A stretch of 27,939 nt of DNA, from the NCBI GenBank assembly GCA_958348225.1, contig CATVYG010000033.1:1-27939 (forward strand), given 5' to 3'. How positions within the stretch are numbered: the first letter of the stretch is position 1; every line of letters begins with the position of its first letter. Under the pieces are notes generated by a model. It had not been told where the DNA came from and made no database searches. It worked only from the letters and a program-made list of their open reading frames with translations. The translations under genes and the position numbers were made by a program. Below, piece after piece: positions 8,040 to 15,014 of this stretch. The stretch is from an uncultured Collinsella sp. Its GTDB lineage: Bacteria > Actinomycetota > Coriobacteriia > Coriobacteriales > Coriobacteriaceae.

Positions 8040-8229
8040 GGCTTGAAAAGTGCTACCCAGAACAAGTTGTTTCGGATAATCGACAGTAAGGCCCTAGTCG
8101 CTAAGCACAGCTGCTTTTATCAGCAGCTTTATCAGGGGTTTAGTAGGTAATAATCGATCTCTATATGCCGAATTAAAGTTGACTGTCCATTTTCCGAAAT
8201 AACTTGTTCTGGGTAGCACTTTTCAAGCC
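8040..8229. repeat. 190-bp element with ~50-bp imperfect terminal inverted repeats
   Basis: The left arm at 8040-8089 and the right arm at 8180-8229 are inverted copies with four mismatches; the outer 29 bases match perfectly. Arms begin GGCTTGAAAAGTGCTACCC. The 90-base interior is AT-rich, has no ORF, and carries a small hairpin AGCTGC/GCAGCT (8109-8114, 8123-8128). The flanks show no target-site duplication (CCCGGC on the left, AATTCC on the right). It could be a MITE-like non-autonomous element or a structured RNA. The rest of this intergenic gap, to 8301, shows nothing further. Confidence 0.75.
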
Positions 8230-8301
8230 AATTCCAAGGAGCAACTGAAGTTTTTTCGCAACCAAAACTCTAGCTCGCGCAATCGTTTTCCACCCGCGCC
8301 G

Positions 8302-9351
8302 CTACATTCCCGCCCAATCGATAAAAATCTCCTCACGAAGCCGCCGTTCGAGCTCCTGCTGCCGCGGCGTCTTGTCTTTCAGCGGCATATCGAGATAGGA
8401 CATGATGAGTTCCATCACCACGCGGAAGGCATCGGAGTCGACTAGCTGACCATAGGTCATCAGAACGACAGGATATCCCATCGTCTGCAGGGCCGTCGTT
8501 CGATCGGAGTCCGAGATCTTGGATTCTATGGATCCGTGAATTGCTTTACCCTGGCATTCAACCAAGCACTCTCGGCTGCCGTCCTTATTTGACAGCAGGA
8601 TATCGGCGTAGCGCCTATCAAGCCCCGAAATCAAGCGGGCGCTGCGCGTCATGCGAATCTCGACGTTATTGGTGAGGTGCAGCCCTTCGCCGCCGCGCAG
8701 CCTCGAAAGGCCAAACAGCATCGAAGCCTGGACCTCAAGCGGCGATGCCACAACCCCCGTAATGCATTTCGCGGCACGTGTGAACGATTTAGCACCGCGG
8801 AGTCCCTGGATCTTATTGGCGAACTCCGTAAGTTCAGAGAGCTCGATCAAGGGAGGCCGTTTCCACAAGTCCGTTGGATTCCCCGAGGCGCCCCTTACGT
8901 TTTCCCAGCCCAACCGCGCGTCACCCCACCGGTCCCCATATGCCTGCTCAAGGGCCAACTTTACCTGAGGCGCAATCTTGCACACGGCAAAGGTGCCGAA
9001 CATCTCATACATGCACATAATCAGACGCTCGTTTGAGACCGAGGAAGCCAGGGTCAGCAGGGTAAAGAGCGGGGACGCGGCATCAAGGCCAAACTCTGTC
9101 TGCCGCACGGAGCCAAACGGCCTCTCCCCGTTCCAAACATGCCTGACAATGCGACCGCCTTTACGTCCGCAGCCGCCCTGCGCCAACACGTGTAACGGGG
9201 TCCCCAAGAAATGCTTGACGAGCGGATGCTCACAAAGGCGCTCCCTGCGCGGATCGTCCGCAGAATCGGGCAGGTCCGGCATTATTGCCAAGACCTGTGG
9301 AGGTATCCGGTGATACCGAAAGGCAGATATGTCGCACAGCATGTCGTCCAT
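8302..9351 (-). CDS. Uncharacterised protein with possible restriction-endonuclease-like C-terminus
   Basis: The 349-residue product (start uncertain) has an N-terminal MLCDISAFRYHRIPP motif. It is of a kind I associate, from memory only, with Coriobacteriia proteins distantly resembling AbiEi-type antitoxins. The C-terminal part reads YADILLSNKDGSRECLVECQ then GKAIHG, where D and E-x-Q-x-K may form a degenerate PD-(D/E)XK nuclease core. No membrane segment or signal peptide is seen. I chose ATG 9351 because the longer frame overlaps the divergent M20 peptidase gene. The ribosome site (GGTGGG, far upstream) is poor, and ATG 9342 or 9504 is possible. It is single, with no partner toxin beside it. 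A nuclease function is inference only. Confidence 0.65.
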   Translation of the reverse strand: MDDMLCDISAFRYHRIPPQVLAIMPDLPDSADDPRRERLCEHPLVKHFLGTPLHVLAQGGCGRKGGRIVRHVWNGERPFGSVRQTEFGLDAASPLFTLLTLASSVSNERLIMCMYEMFGTFAVCKIAPQVKLALEQAYGDRWGDARLGWENVRGASGNPTDLWKRPPLIELSELTEFANKIQGLRGAKSFTRAAKCITGVVASPLEVQASMLFGLSRLRGGEGLHLTNNVEIRMTRSARLISGLDRRYADILLSNKDGSRECLVECQGKAIHGSIESKISDSDRTTALQTMGYPVVLMTYGQLVDSDAFRVVMELIMSYLDMPLKDKTPRQQELERRLREEIFIDWAGM

Positions 9352-9504
9352 GAAAGGTACGTACCCACCGCGTCGTTTGTAAACCCGCCCGGACGGCAAA
9401 CGCGATGGCTCGGCCTGCGAACGGTAAATGCTGCTACGTGCACGTCGCGAATCTGCAGGTGACTTACAATCGGTTTGCAAAGCAAACTGATTCTGAGGTT
9501 TCAT

Positions 9505-10725
9505 ATGGTTGATGAGGACTTTGCCTGGCGGCTTGCGCAGGACCTTGTGAAGATTGACAGCTCGGACCCCGGCGCATATGAGGGCGAGATCGAACAACAT
9601 ATCAAAGGCCTGGTCGAGGCGTATATTGCCAAACTCGATTCACCCGTGTTGAACGCCGCAGAGATACGCGAGCTCGAAGTGCTCCCCGGGCGCCGCAACC
9701 TTATGATTACCGTGCCGGGCGCGAGCGACGAGGCGCGGCTCGTCTACATCTGCCACATGGATACCGTCACCCTGGGAGATGGCTGGGACGCAGACACACC
9801 GCCGCTCGGGGCGACCGTGCGGGACGATAAGCTCTATGGCCGCGGTGCCTGCGATATGAAGGGCGGCCTGGCCTGCACCATTGCCGCACTTCTTCACACG
9901 TTTGAGCGCATTGCGGCGAAGGGCGCACTTCCCCACCGCGGCTTTTCGCTCATTTGCTCGGTCGACGAAGAGGACTTTATGCGCGGCTCCGAGGCGGCCA
10001 TCGATGCCGGCTGGGTCGGCTCGCGCGAATGGGTGCTGGACACCGAGCCCACCGACGGACAGATTCAGGTGGCGCACAAGGGTCGCACGTGGTTCGAGAT
10101 CGAGATGGCCGGCGTCACGGCGCATGCGAGCCAGCCTTGGAAGGGCGCCGACGCCGTCGCCGCCATGGCCGAGGTCGTGTGCTCGCTTCGTCGCGCGTTT
10201 TCGGCGCTGCCACTGCATAAGGAGCTGGGGCCTTCGACCGTCACATTTGGACAAATCGAGGGCGGCTATCGCCCCTATGTCGTGCCCGACCACGCCAAGG
10301 TCTGGGTCGACATGCGCCTGACGCCGCCGACCGATACGGCCGCCGCGATCAACATGGTCGAGCATGCCATTGCCGCCGCCGAGGCCGCGGTTCCCGGTTG
10401 CCATGGCAGCTACGCCGTGACGGGCGACCGCCCCGCCATCGAGCGCGACCCGAACTCTCCCCTTCTAGCCGCACTCAAGCGTGCCACCGATGACGCGACG
10501 GACGCGGACACGACCGTCGGCTTCTTTACCGGCTACACCGACACCGCCGTCATTGCCGGCAAAACAGGTAACCGCAATTGCATGAGCTACGGCCCCGGCT
10601 CGTTGGCGCGCGCGCACAAGCCCAACGAGTATGTGCCCCATGCCGATATCGTTCGCTGCCAGAACGTACTCATCGCGCTTGCCGATAACACACTCTGGGA
10701 CGCAAGCGGCCAAGTTGGGGCATAA
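9505..10725 (+). CDS. M20 family metallopeptidase / deacylase (ArgE/DapE/CPG2 type)
   Basis: The 406-residue product carries the M20 metal site in order: ICHMDT (H84, D86), GRGACDMKGGLA (D117, the bridging Asp), DEED (E155 or E156, catalytic base) and DTEP (about 179-182). A dimerisation or lid insertion with GVTAHASQPWKGADAV follows, and a final RAHKPNEYV supplies the last ligand His. It hydrolyses an amide bond in an N-acyl amino acid, dipeptide or diaminopimelate-like substrate; the exact one is not readable. The ATG at 9505 has GAGG about 7 bases upstream. The DUF1015-like gene follows after 39 bases with its own AGGA site, so the pair is probably co-transcribed. There is no signal peptide, so it is cytosolic. 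Confidence 0.88.
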   Translation: MVDEDFAWRLAQDLVKIDSSDPGAYEGEIEQHIKGLVEAYIAKLDSPVLNAAEIRELEVLPGRRNLMITVPGASDEARLVYICHMDTVTLGDGWDADTPPLGATVRDDKLYGRGACDMKGGLACTIAALLHTFERIAAKGALPHRGFSLICSVDEEDFMRGSEAAIDAGWVGSREWVLDTEPTDGQIQVAHKGRTWFEIEMAGVTAHASQPWKGADAVAAMAEVVCSLRRAFSALPLHKELGPSTVTFGQIEGGYRPYVVPDHAKVWVDMRLTPPTDTAAAINMVEHAIAAAEAAVPGCHGSYAVTGDRPAIERDPNSPLLAALKRATDDATDADTTVGFFTGYTDTAVIAGKTGNRNCMSYGPGSLARAHKPNEYVPHADIVRCQNVLIALADNTLWDASGQVGA

Positions 10726-10764
10726 TAAGCCGCGAACAAACCGACTCGCGCGTTAGGACCGCCC

Positions 10765-11445
10765 ATGAAAGCACTTCCGTTTCCCTGCATCCGCCCAGCT
10801 CAGGATCGCGTGCTCGAAGCGCTGCCGCAGATGGGCGGCATCCTGAGCGGCAACGACGCCCTGCGCGGCGCCATCGCCGACGGGCTCATGCTCAAAGATC
10901 CGGGTGCGGCATACTACGTGTACGAGTGTTCGGGAGAGCCGGGGCGCGTGACAGGCGTTGTAGCAATTTGCCCGGTCGACATACTGGCGGGCGACGGCGT
11001 AACCCCCGCAGATGCGACCGCAGCCGCCCGTGCAATCGCCGAGCTTAAGGTGCAGCCCCGCCCTGTGGCACTTACCTACGAAGCCTCGCCCGTCATGGAT
11101 ATCATCCTCGGCGCCGCCAAAGAGGGCGCGTCGCTCTATGCCGTCACCGACCCCTCGGGCATTACGCACCGCGTGTGGGAGGTCAAGCGCGAGGACGCCG
11201 TTGCCGCCATCCGAGCCATGCTCGATCAGGCACCGGAGCCGACGCCGGCAGACGACCCCGCCTACGCTGCCGCGCTGGCAGGGGCGGCGCAACTCCTGGC
11301 AAACGAGGCCTGCACAGCTGGCACCTACACGGGCAAAGAGCCGTTCAACTTTGCTGTAGCCGCGCTGTTCCCCGCCGCGCAGGTCGCCGGCGGCGCACCG
11401 CAGGTTCCAACGGGTTTGCTCACCCACCAGATCGCACGGTTCTAA
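10765..11445 (+). CDS. Short DUF1015-like protein
   Basis: The 226-residue product resembles the middle and end of DUF1015 proteins: an IRP opening, a LMLKDPGAAYYVYE segment, GRVTGVVAICPVDI, PVALTYEASPVMDII and ASLYAVTDPSGITHRVWEV. Family members as I recall them are about 400 residues, so this one is roughly half length and lacks the usual H-E-x-T segment after the VDI strand. It reads as a compact open frame with an AGGA ribosome site, not as an obvious frameshift remnant. From memory, DUF1015 genes often neighbour serC and serA in anaerobes; here that pair is 3 kb upstream on the same strand. Its function is unknown. Confidence 0.65.
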   Translation: MKALPFPCIRPAQDRVLEALPQMGGILSGNDALRGAIADGLMLKDPGAAYYVYECSGEPGRVTGVVAICPVDILAGDGVTPADATAAARAIAELKVQPRPVALTYEASPVMDIILGAAKEGASLYAVTDPSGITHRVWEVKREDAVAAIRAMLDQAPEPTPADDPAYAAALAGAAQLLANEACTAGTYTGKEPFNFAVAALFPAAQVAGGAPQVPTGLLTHQIARF

Positions 11446-11490
11446 CAGGGCGTAAACGCCTCGTACAAAGACTCGATAGCTCAACAAACA

Positions 11491-11531
11491 AGGGGCGGGG
11501 ATGCAATGCCCATGCATGCATCCCCGCCCCT
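11491..11531. terminator. Strong bidirectional terminator
   Basis: AGGGGCGGGGATGCA (11491-11505) pairs perfectly with its complement at 11517-11531 around an 11-base loop. AA-rich and TTT flanks lie on each side. It sits between the convergent DUF1015-like gene and the histidine phosphatases. Confidence 0.85.
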
Positions 11532-11577
11532 TTCGCATCGAACAATGATGTCGGCGATCCGCATCGCCACGCCCGCG

Positions 11578-12213
11578 CTACCCGCGTTGCGGACCCGCGG
11601 CAGCCACGAGCGGCTCAAGCCCCAGCTCGCGCGCATAATCTTCCTGCGTAAAGACTTCGACCAGGCCAAACGTATCGGTCGCATCGTCAAACGCAAAATG
11701 CAGCACCGAACAGTTGCCCGGCACGCGCTCGTGCTCGTCGGCCGCCGCGCCCCTCACGTGGTCCAAAAACTCCTTGATTGCCGAGGCATGGCTCACCGCG
11801 AGCACGCACGAATGGTCTGGGCGTCGCATAAGATCGGTCAACGTCGCCACCATGCGCTCGCGCACCTGCATCTGCCCCTCGCCGCCAAACTGACGATAAA
11901 AGTCACGCCACGGACGCACGGGCATCAGCATCACGCGCTCGGCCTCAAAGTCGCCAAAATACCACTCGCGCAGGCCATCAAGGCGCTCGTAGGCAAGACC
12001 CGGCCACAGGCTGGCGATGGTCTGCTCGGTGCGGTGCAGCGTAGAGGTGTAGGCGTGGTCGGGCTCAATGCCACGTGCGCGCAAAAACATACCGGCACGC
12101 GCCGCCTGCTCGCAGCCCAACTGCGTGAGCGGCGAATCGCTCCACCCCTGAATGATGCGTTTAAGGTTGAATATCGTCTGCCCATGACGGACCAGATACA
12201 GGTCTTTAATCAT
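11578..12213 (-). CDS. Histidine phosphatase superfamily protein (phosphoglycerate mutase-like), downstream copy
   Basis: The 211-residue product has the RHG catalytic motif at its N-terminus (DLYLVRHGQT, phospho-accepting His), a basic pocket in RIIQGWSDSPLT, the acidic proton donor region LREWYFGDFEAE and the second catalytic His in VSHASAIKEF. Such enzymes remove or transfer phosphate on small metabolites. The ATG at 12213 with AAAGGA seven bases upstream is preferred over the upstream ATG at 12237. It follows a paralogue by 17 bases, so the two form an operon created by tandem duplication. Substrate is undetermined; alpha-ribazole-, phosphoserine- or sugar-phosphate-type activity is possible. 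Confidence 0.88.
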   Translation of the reverse strand: MIKDLYLVRHGQTIFNLKRIIQGWSDSPLTQLGCEQAARAGMFLRARGIEPDHAYTSTLHRTEQTIASLWPGLAYERLDGLREWYFGDFEAERVMLMPVRPWRDFYRQFGGEGQMQVRERMVATLTDLMRRPDHSCVLAVSHASAIKEFLDHVRGAAADEHERVPGNCSVLHFAFDDATDTFGLVEVFTQEDYARELGLEPLVAAAGPQRG

Positions 12214-12230
12214 AGGGGTCCTTTCATTCG

Positions 12231-12773
12231 TTACCAATCAAGGAGCGAAAACGCTCCGTCGCAATAGCCAAAATGAAGCACGGCACCGTTGTCCGGCAGC
12301 TCTCCCCCGCCGGTCACGCATCTAAGAAACACCTGGCAGGCAGAGCCATGAGAGACCACAAGCACACGATCGTGCTGCGGCCGGGCCATGATACGGGACA
12401 GCGCCCCGACCATGCGCGCCCGAAGCTCGCCTTCCGACTCGCCACCAAAGGCCACCGGATAATCACCCCAAGGCTGCGGCGGCATATCGCGATTTGATGT
12501 GCCCTCCAGCGAGCCCAGGCGCCACTCGCGCAGATCGTCGACCAGCTCTATGGGAAGATCCTCGCCAACGATCAGCTCGGCCGTGTAGCGCGCCCGACCC
12601 AACGGAGACGAATACGCATGGTCAAAGAAGATACCGCGCACCTCAAACGCCGCGCGCGTCGCCAGCGCCTGCTCGCGCCCGCGCTCCGTGAGCGGCGAGT
12701 CTTGCCAGCCCTGCAAAATATTCCTCACGTTGAGCTCGGTCTGTCCATGCCGCACCAAATACAGATCGGCCAC
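12231..12773 (-). CDS. Histidine phosphatase superfamily protein, upstream copy
   Basis: The 180-residue product is a paralogue of the next gene: DLYLVRHGQTELNVRNILQG, then WQDSPLTERG, the LREWRLGSLEG acidic segment and VSHGSACQVFL. All the catalytic positions of the superfamily are visible. It is about 30 residues shorter than its neighbour. The ATG at 12773 has GGGAGGG about 9 bases upstream. The 35-base palindromic repeat at 12789-12823 lies just before that ribosome site. It is first in a two-gene operon ending at the terminator at 11491-11531. Confidence 0.88.
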   Translation of the reverse strand: MADLYLVRHGQTELNVRNILQGWQDSPLTERGREQALATRAAFEVRGIFFDHAYSSPLGRARYTAELIVGEDLPIELVDDLREWRLGSLEGTSNRDMPPQPWGDYPVAFGGESEGELRARMVGALSRIMARPQHDRVLVVSHGSACQVFLRCVTGGGELPDNGAVLHFGYCDGAFSLLDW

Positions 12774-12788
12774 ACGCCCTCCCCTCGT

Positions 12789-12823
12789 ACCACCACAAAG
12801 GGGACAGGCACCTTTGTGGTGGT
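12789..12823. repeat. 35-bp conserved palindromic repeat, copy A
   Basis: ACCACCACAAAGG (12789-12801) pairs perfectly with its complement (12811-12823) around the loop GGACAGGCA. A second copy at 23848-23882 on the other strand matches it at 32 of 35 positions, loop included. On the plus strand it is followed by TTTTG. It lies between the nitroreductase stop and the histidine phosphatase start. Confidence 0.75.
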
Positions 12824-12854
12824 TTTGCCGCCGGATTGCATCACAACGACGCTA

Positions 12855-13526
12855 CTACACCAGCACGTCGGCAAGCGGACGCTTGGGCACGTGATGCACC
12901 TGCGCCTCGTCGCGCCAGTAATTAATAGAGCCATCGGGGTTGGAATCAATCGCATCGATCACCTGCGTTTCGGCCGGAACGCCAAACGCCATGATCAGCT
13001 TGAGCTCATACTCGTCGCCGTCGAGCCCCATCGCATCGATCGCGTGGGGCGTAAAGGCCTTGAACATGCATGCCGCCACCTCGGGCGTGGCGCTACGAGC
13101 GGCGAGCATCATCGTCTGAGCGGCAATGCCCGTGTCGACCTCGGTGATGGGCGCGGCGGGCTTACCTAGAACAGTGCGCTCGGCCAGAATCGCGATGTAG
13201 CCGGTCGGGCGCTCGCCCTCGGCAGGGCCCGGCCAGTCCTTGAGCGCGCCGGCCCATGCAAGCTCGTCAAACACACGCGCGCAGTCCTCGGCACCACTCA
13301 CCACATGAAAGCGTAGGCGCTGAGCATTGGCGCCACAGGGAGCCAAGTGTGCCAGCTCTGCCAGCTCGAGCAAAAACTCGCGCGGCACGCGCATGGACTC
13401 ATCAAAACGGCGGCATGTGCGGGCGCGACGAACCAGCGCATCAAACGTGTCCAAGCCAAGCTTTTCGCAACCTTGCTTTGCCATCGACTCCGCGCTCGAC
13501 GGCGCCGCGGGAATAGCTTCGTTCAT
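12855..13526 (-). CDS. Nitroreductase family FMN-dependent oxidoreductase
   Basis: The 223-residue product has the nitroreductase fold signature: RRARTCRRFDESMRVPREFL (FMN phosphate-contacting Arg cluster), AHLAPCGANAQRLRF and a C-terminal half with GIAAQTMMLAA and LIMAFG. These flavoproteins reduce nitro groups, quinones or other acceptors with NAD(P)H. The substrate is unknown. The ATG at 13526 has GGGGG about 7 bases upstream; the longer frame to 13694 runs through promoter-like AT-rich DNA and is rejected. A DtxR-type box lies 29 bases upstream of the start, which would link expression to iron or manganese. It is divergent from the DUF308 gene and appears monocistronic. Confidence 0.85.
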   Translation of the reverse strand: MNEAIPAAPSSAESMAKQGCEKLGLDTFDALVRRARTCRRFDESMRVPREFLLELAELAHLAPCGANAQRLRFHVVSGAEDCARVFDELAWAGALKDWPGPAEGERPTGYIAILAERTVLGKPAAPITEVDTGIAAQTMMLAARSATPEVAACMFKAFTPHAIDAMGLDGDEYELKLIMAFGVPAETQVIDAIDSNPDGSINYWRDEAQVHHVPKRPLADVLV

Positions 13527-13554
13527 AGGAACCCCCAATACAAGCCAATTGTTC

Positions 13555-13573
13555 TTAGGAAAATCTAACCTAA
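13555..13573 (-). promoter_or_regulatory. Candidate DtxR/IdeR-type operator upstream of the nitroreductase
   Basis: On the minus strand the 19-mer begins TTAGGTTAG and ends CCTAA, matching the DtxR/IdeR consensus (TTAGGTTAGCCTAACCTAA) at 15 of 19 positions by hand. A TTGCAG-N17-TACGTT promoter candidate lies just upstream on the same strand, so the box would overlap the transcription start. Confidence 0.55.
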
Positions 13574-13761
13574 AACGTAGGCAATAACGAACAGAGCTGC
13601 AATGTTCTACATCTGTTGAATAGAAAATCGCGACACAGGGAACAACGAAAACAAATCGGGACCTTTGGGTTACACTTCGCCCTCCCCGACCCATACGTCA
13701 GCGCCTTTAGGCGATACTGGTTGTAACGATCGCGGCTTACGCCACGCGGAAATGAGACCTC

Positions 13762-14364
13762 ATGGGCATCTTTAAGAACGACGACCAGCAGTCGAATCTG
13801 TTTGGATTTGACGAGAAAAGCATGGCAGGCAAGGCAATCAAGGCCGTGCGCTGGATCTATGCCATCACGGGCGTCATCGCGCTGCTCGCTGGCATCGCGC
13901 TGCTGTTTGCGCCCGCCAAGTCCCTCGTCTTCCTGACGACCGTCCTGGGCTTCTACTTTATAATCACGGCAGCCATTAGGCTGTTCACCGCCATTTTTGA
14001 GCCGCTGCTACCCGCCGGCTGGCGCGTGACGAGCATCATCTCCAACCTGCTCATCATTCTGGGCGGCGTCATAATCCTGCGCAATCAGGCCTTCTCGACC
14101 GCGACGCTCACCACGCTCGTGGTGGTCGTGGCTGGCTTTGGCTGGATCGTCGAAGGTGTTATGTCCATTCTGGAGTCCGAGCTTTCGTCCAACCGCGCCC
14201 TCGCCATCCTGAGCGGTGCGCTCTCCATCATCGCCGGCGTGTTCGTGTTCATCTACCCGCTGTGGTCGGCCAAGATGCTCGTCATCTTTACCGGCGCTGC
14301 ACTCCTGGTGTTTGGCGTGACGCTGATTATTCGTGCTATCCGCTTTGGCAAGCTGGTGCACTAG
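13762..14364 (+). CDS. HdeD/DUF308 family six-helix membrane protein
   Basis: The 200-residue product has a short polar N-terminus (about 25 residues) and then six hydrophobic helices in three hairpin pairs. Examples are IYAITGVIALLAGIALLF, SLVFLTTVLGFYFIITAA and ALAILSGALSIIAGVFVF. This is the DUF308/HdeD pattern; HdeD in Escherichia coli is tied to acid resistance, but no mechanism is known for the family. The ATG at 13762 has only a weak GAG ribosome site. The next gene starts directly after its stop, so translation is coupled. TACACT near 13672 is a possible -10. Family call is good, role unknown. Confidence 0.85.
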   Translation: MGIFKNDDQQSNLFGFDEKSMAGKAIKAVRWIYAITGVIALLAGIALLFAPAKSLVFLTTVLGFYFIITAAIRLFTAIFEPLLPAGWRVTSIISNLLIILGGVIILRNQAFSTATLTTLVVVVAGFGWIVEGVMSILESELSSNRALAILSGALSIIAGVFVFIYPLWSAKMLVIFTGAALLVFGVTLIIRAIRFGKLVH

Positions 14365-14847
14365 ATGCAAAGAACGCTCTTTATTGATGCCGACGCCTGC
14401 CCGGTCACGCGCGAGTCGATCGACTGCGCGCGGCGGGCGGGCGTCGCCGTGGTTATCGCCGGCAACAGCACGCAAAACCTGGAGCGGCACATTCGCCGCG
14501 ACGATCCGCGCGATGCCGAGCACGCACGACGCGGCTTTTGGGTCGCCGCGCTCGATGTGAGCGTAGGCGCCGACAGCGCAGACTTTGCCATTGTCGAACG
14601 TCTGCAGGCGGGTGACGTGGTCGTGACGCAGGACATTGGCCTGGCGAGCATGGTGCTCGGCCGCAATGCCGCTGCAATCGGTGTGCGCGGGCGCGTGTAC
14701 GACAAGGCGACCATCGACATGCAGCTGTTTATTCGCCACGAGGAAAAGAAGGTGCGTCGCGCCGGCGGTCGCACCCGCGGGCCGGCAGCCTTCACCAGTG
14801 AAGACCGCGCCCGCTTTAAGCGCAACCTCACCGAGCTGCTGCGCTAA
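14365..14847 (+). CDS. YaiI/YqxD family protein (DUF188, PIN-like fold)
   Basis: The 160-residue product begins LFIDADACPVTRESI, the hallmark of the UPF0178/DUF188 family, and includes VIAGNSTQNL, ADFAIVERLQAGDVVVTQDIGLAS and a basic C-terminus (RRAGGRTRGPAAFTSEDRARFKRNL). The conserved acidic residues (D8, D10, and the later D in TQDIGLA) form a PIN-domain-like metal site, so RNase activity is plausible but unproven. The ATG at 14365 immediately follows the previous stop, with no separate ribosome site, which implies translational coupling. A hairpin terminator begins 8 bases after the stop. Confidence 0.88.
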   Translation: MQRTLFIDADACPVTRESIDCARRAGVAVVIAGNSTQNLERHIRRDDPRDAEHARRGFWVAALDVSVGADSADFAIVERLQAGDVVVTQDIGLASMVLGRNAAAIGVRGRVYDKATIDMQLFIRHEEKKVRRAGGRTRGPAAFTSEDRARFKRNLTELLR

Positions 14848-14854
14848 CCAAGGC

Positions 14855-14896
14855 AGATTTTTGGGACATACCTAAAAATCTACCTTTTTGTTTTGG
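14855..14896 (+). terminator. Intrinsic terminator after the DUF188 gene
   Basis: AGATTTTT (14855-14862) pairs with AAAAATCT (14874-14881), followed by a T-rich tail (CTTTTTGTTTT). It ends the DUF308-DUF188 operon. Confidence 0.7.
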
Positions 14897-14930
14897 GCGG
14901 TGCGAGCGCTCAGGATCCATGGCTCAACAA

Positions 14931-15003
14931 AAAACGGGCTTCAAAATGCCATGCGTCGCCGCATTGTGCAAGCGCCGTGCATGGCTATTTTGAAGCCCGT
15001 TTT
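14931..15003. terminator. Long bidirectional terminator hairpin
   Basis: A 24-base arm (14931-14954, AAAACGGGCTTCAAAAT then GCCATGC) pairs with 14979-15003 with a single bulged base. A-tract and T-tract flanks suit termination in both directions. It lies between the convergent DUF188 and metal exporter genes. Confidence 0.85.
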
Positions 15004-15014
15004 GTTAGGCCTAC

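Noticed and set aside
8030..8240. Target-site duplication flanking the 190-bp inverted-repeat element
   Set aside because: The bases outside the two arms do not match, so insertion by transposition is not demonstrated.
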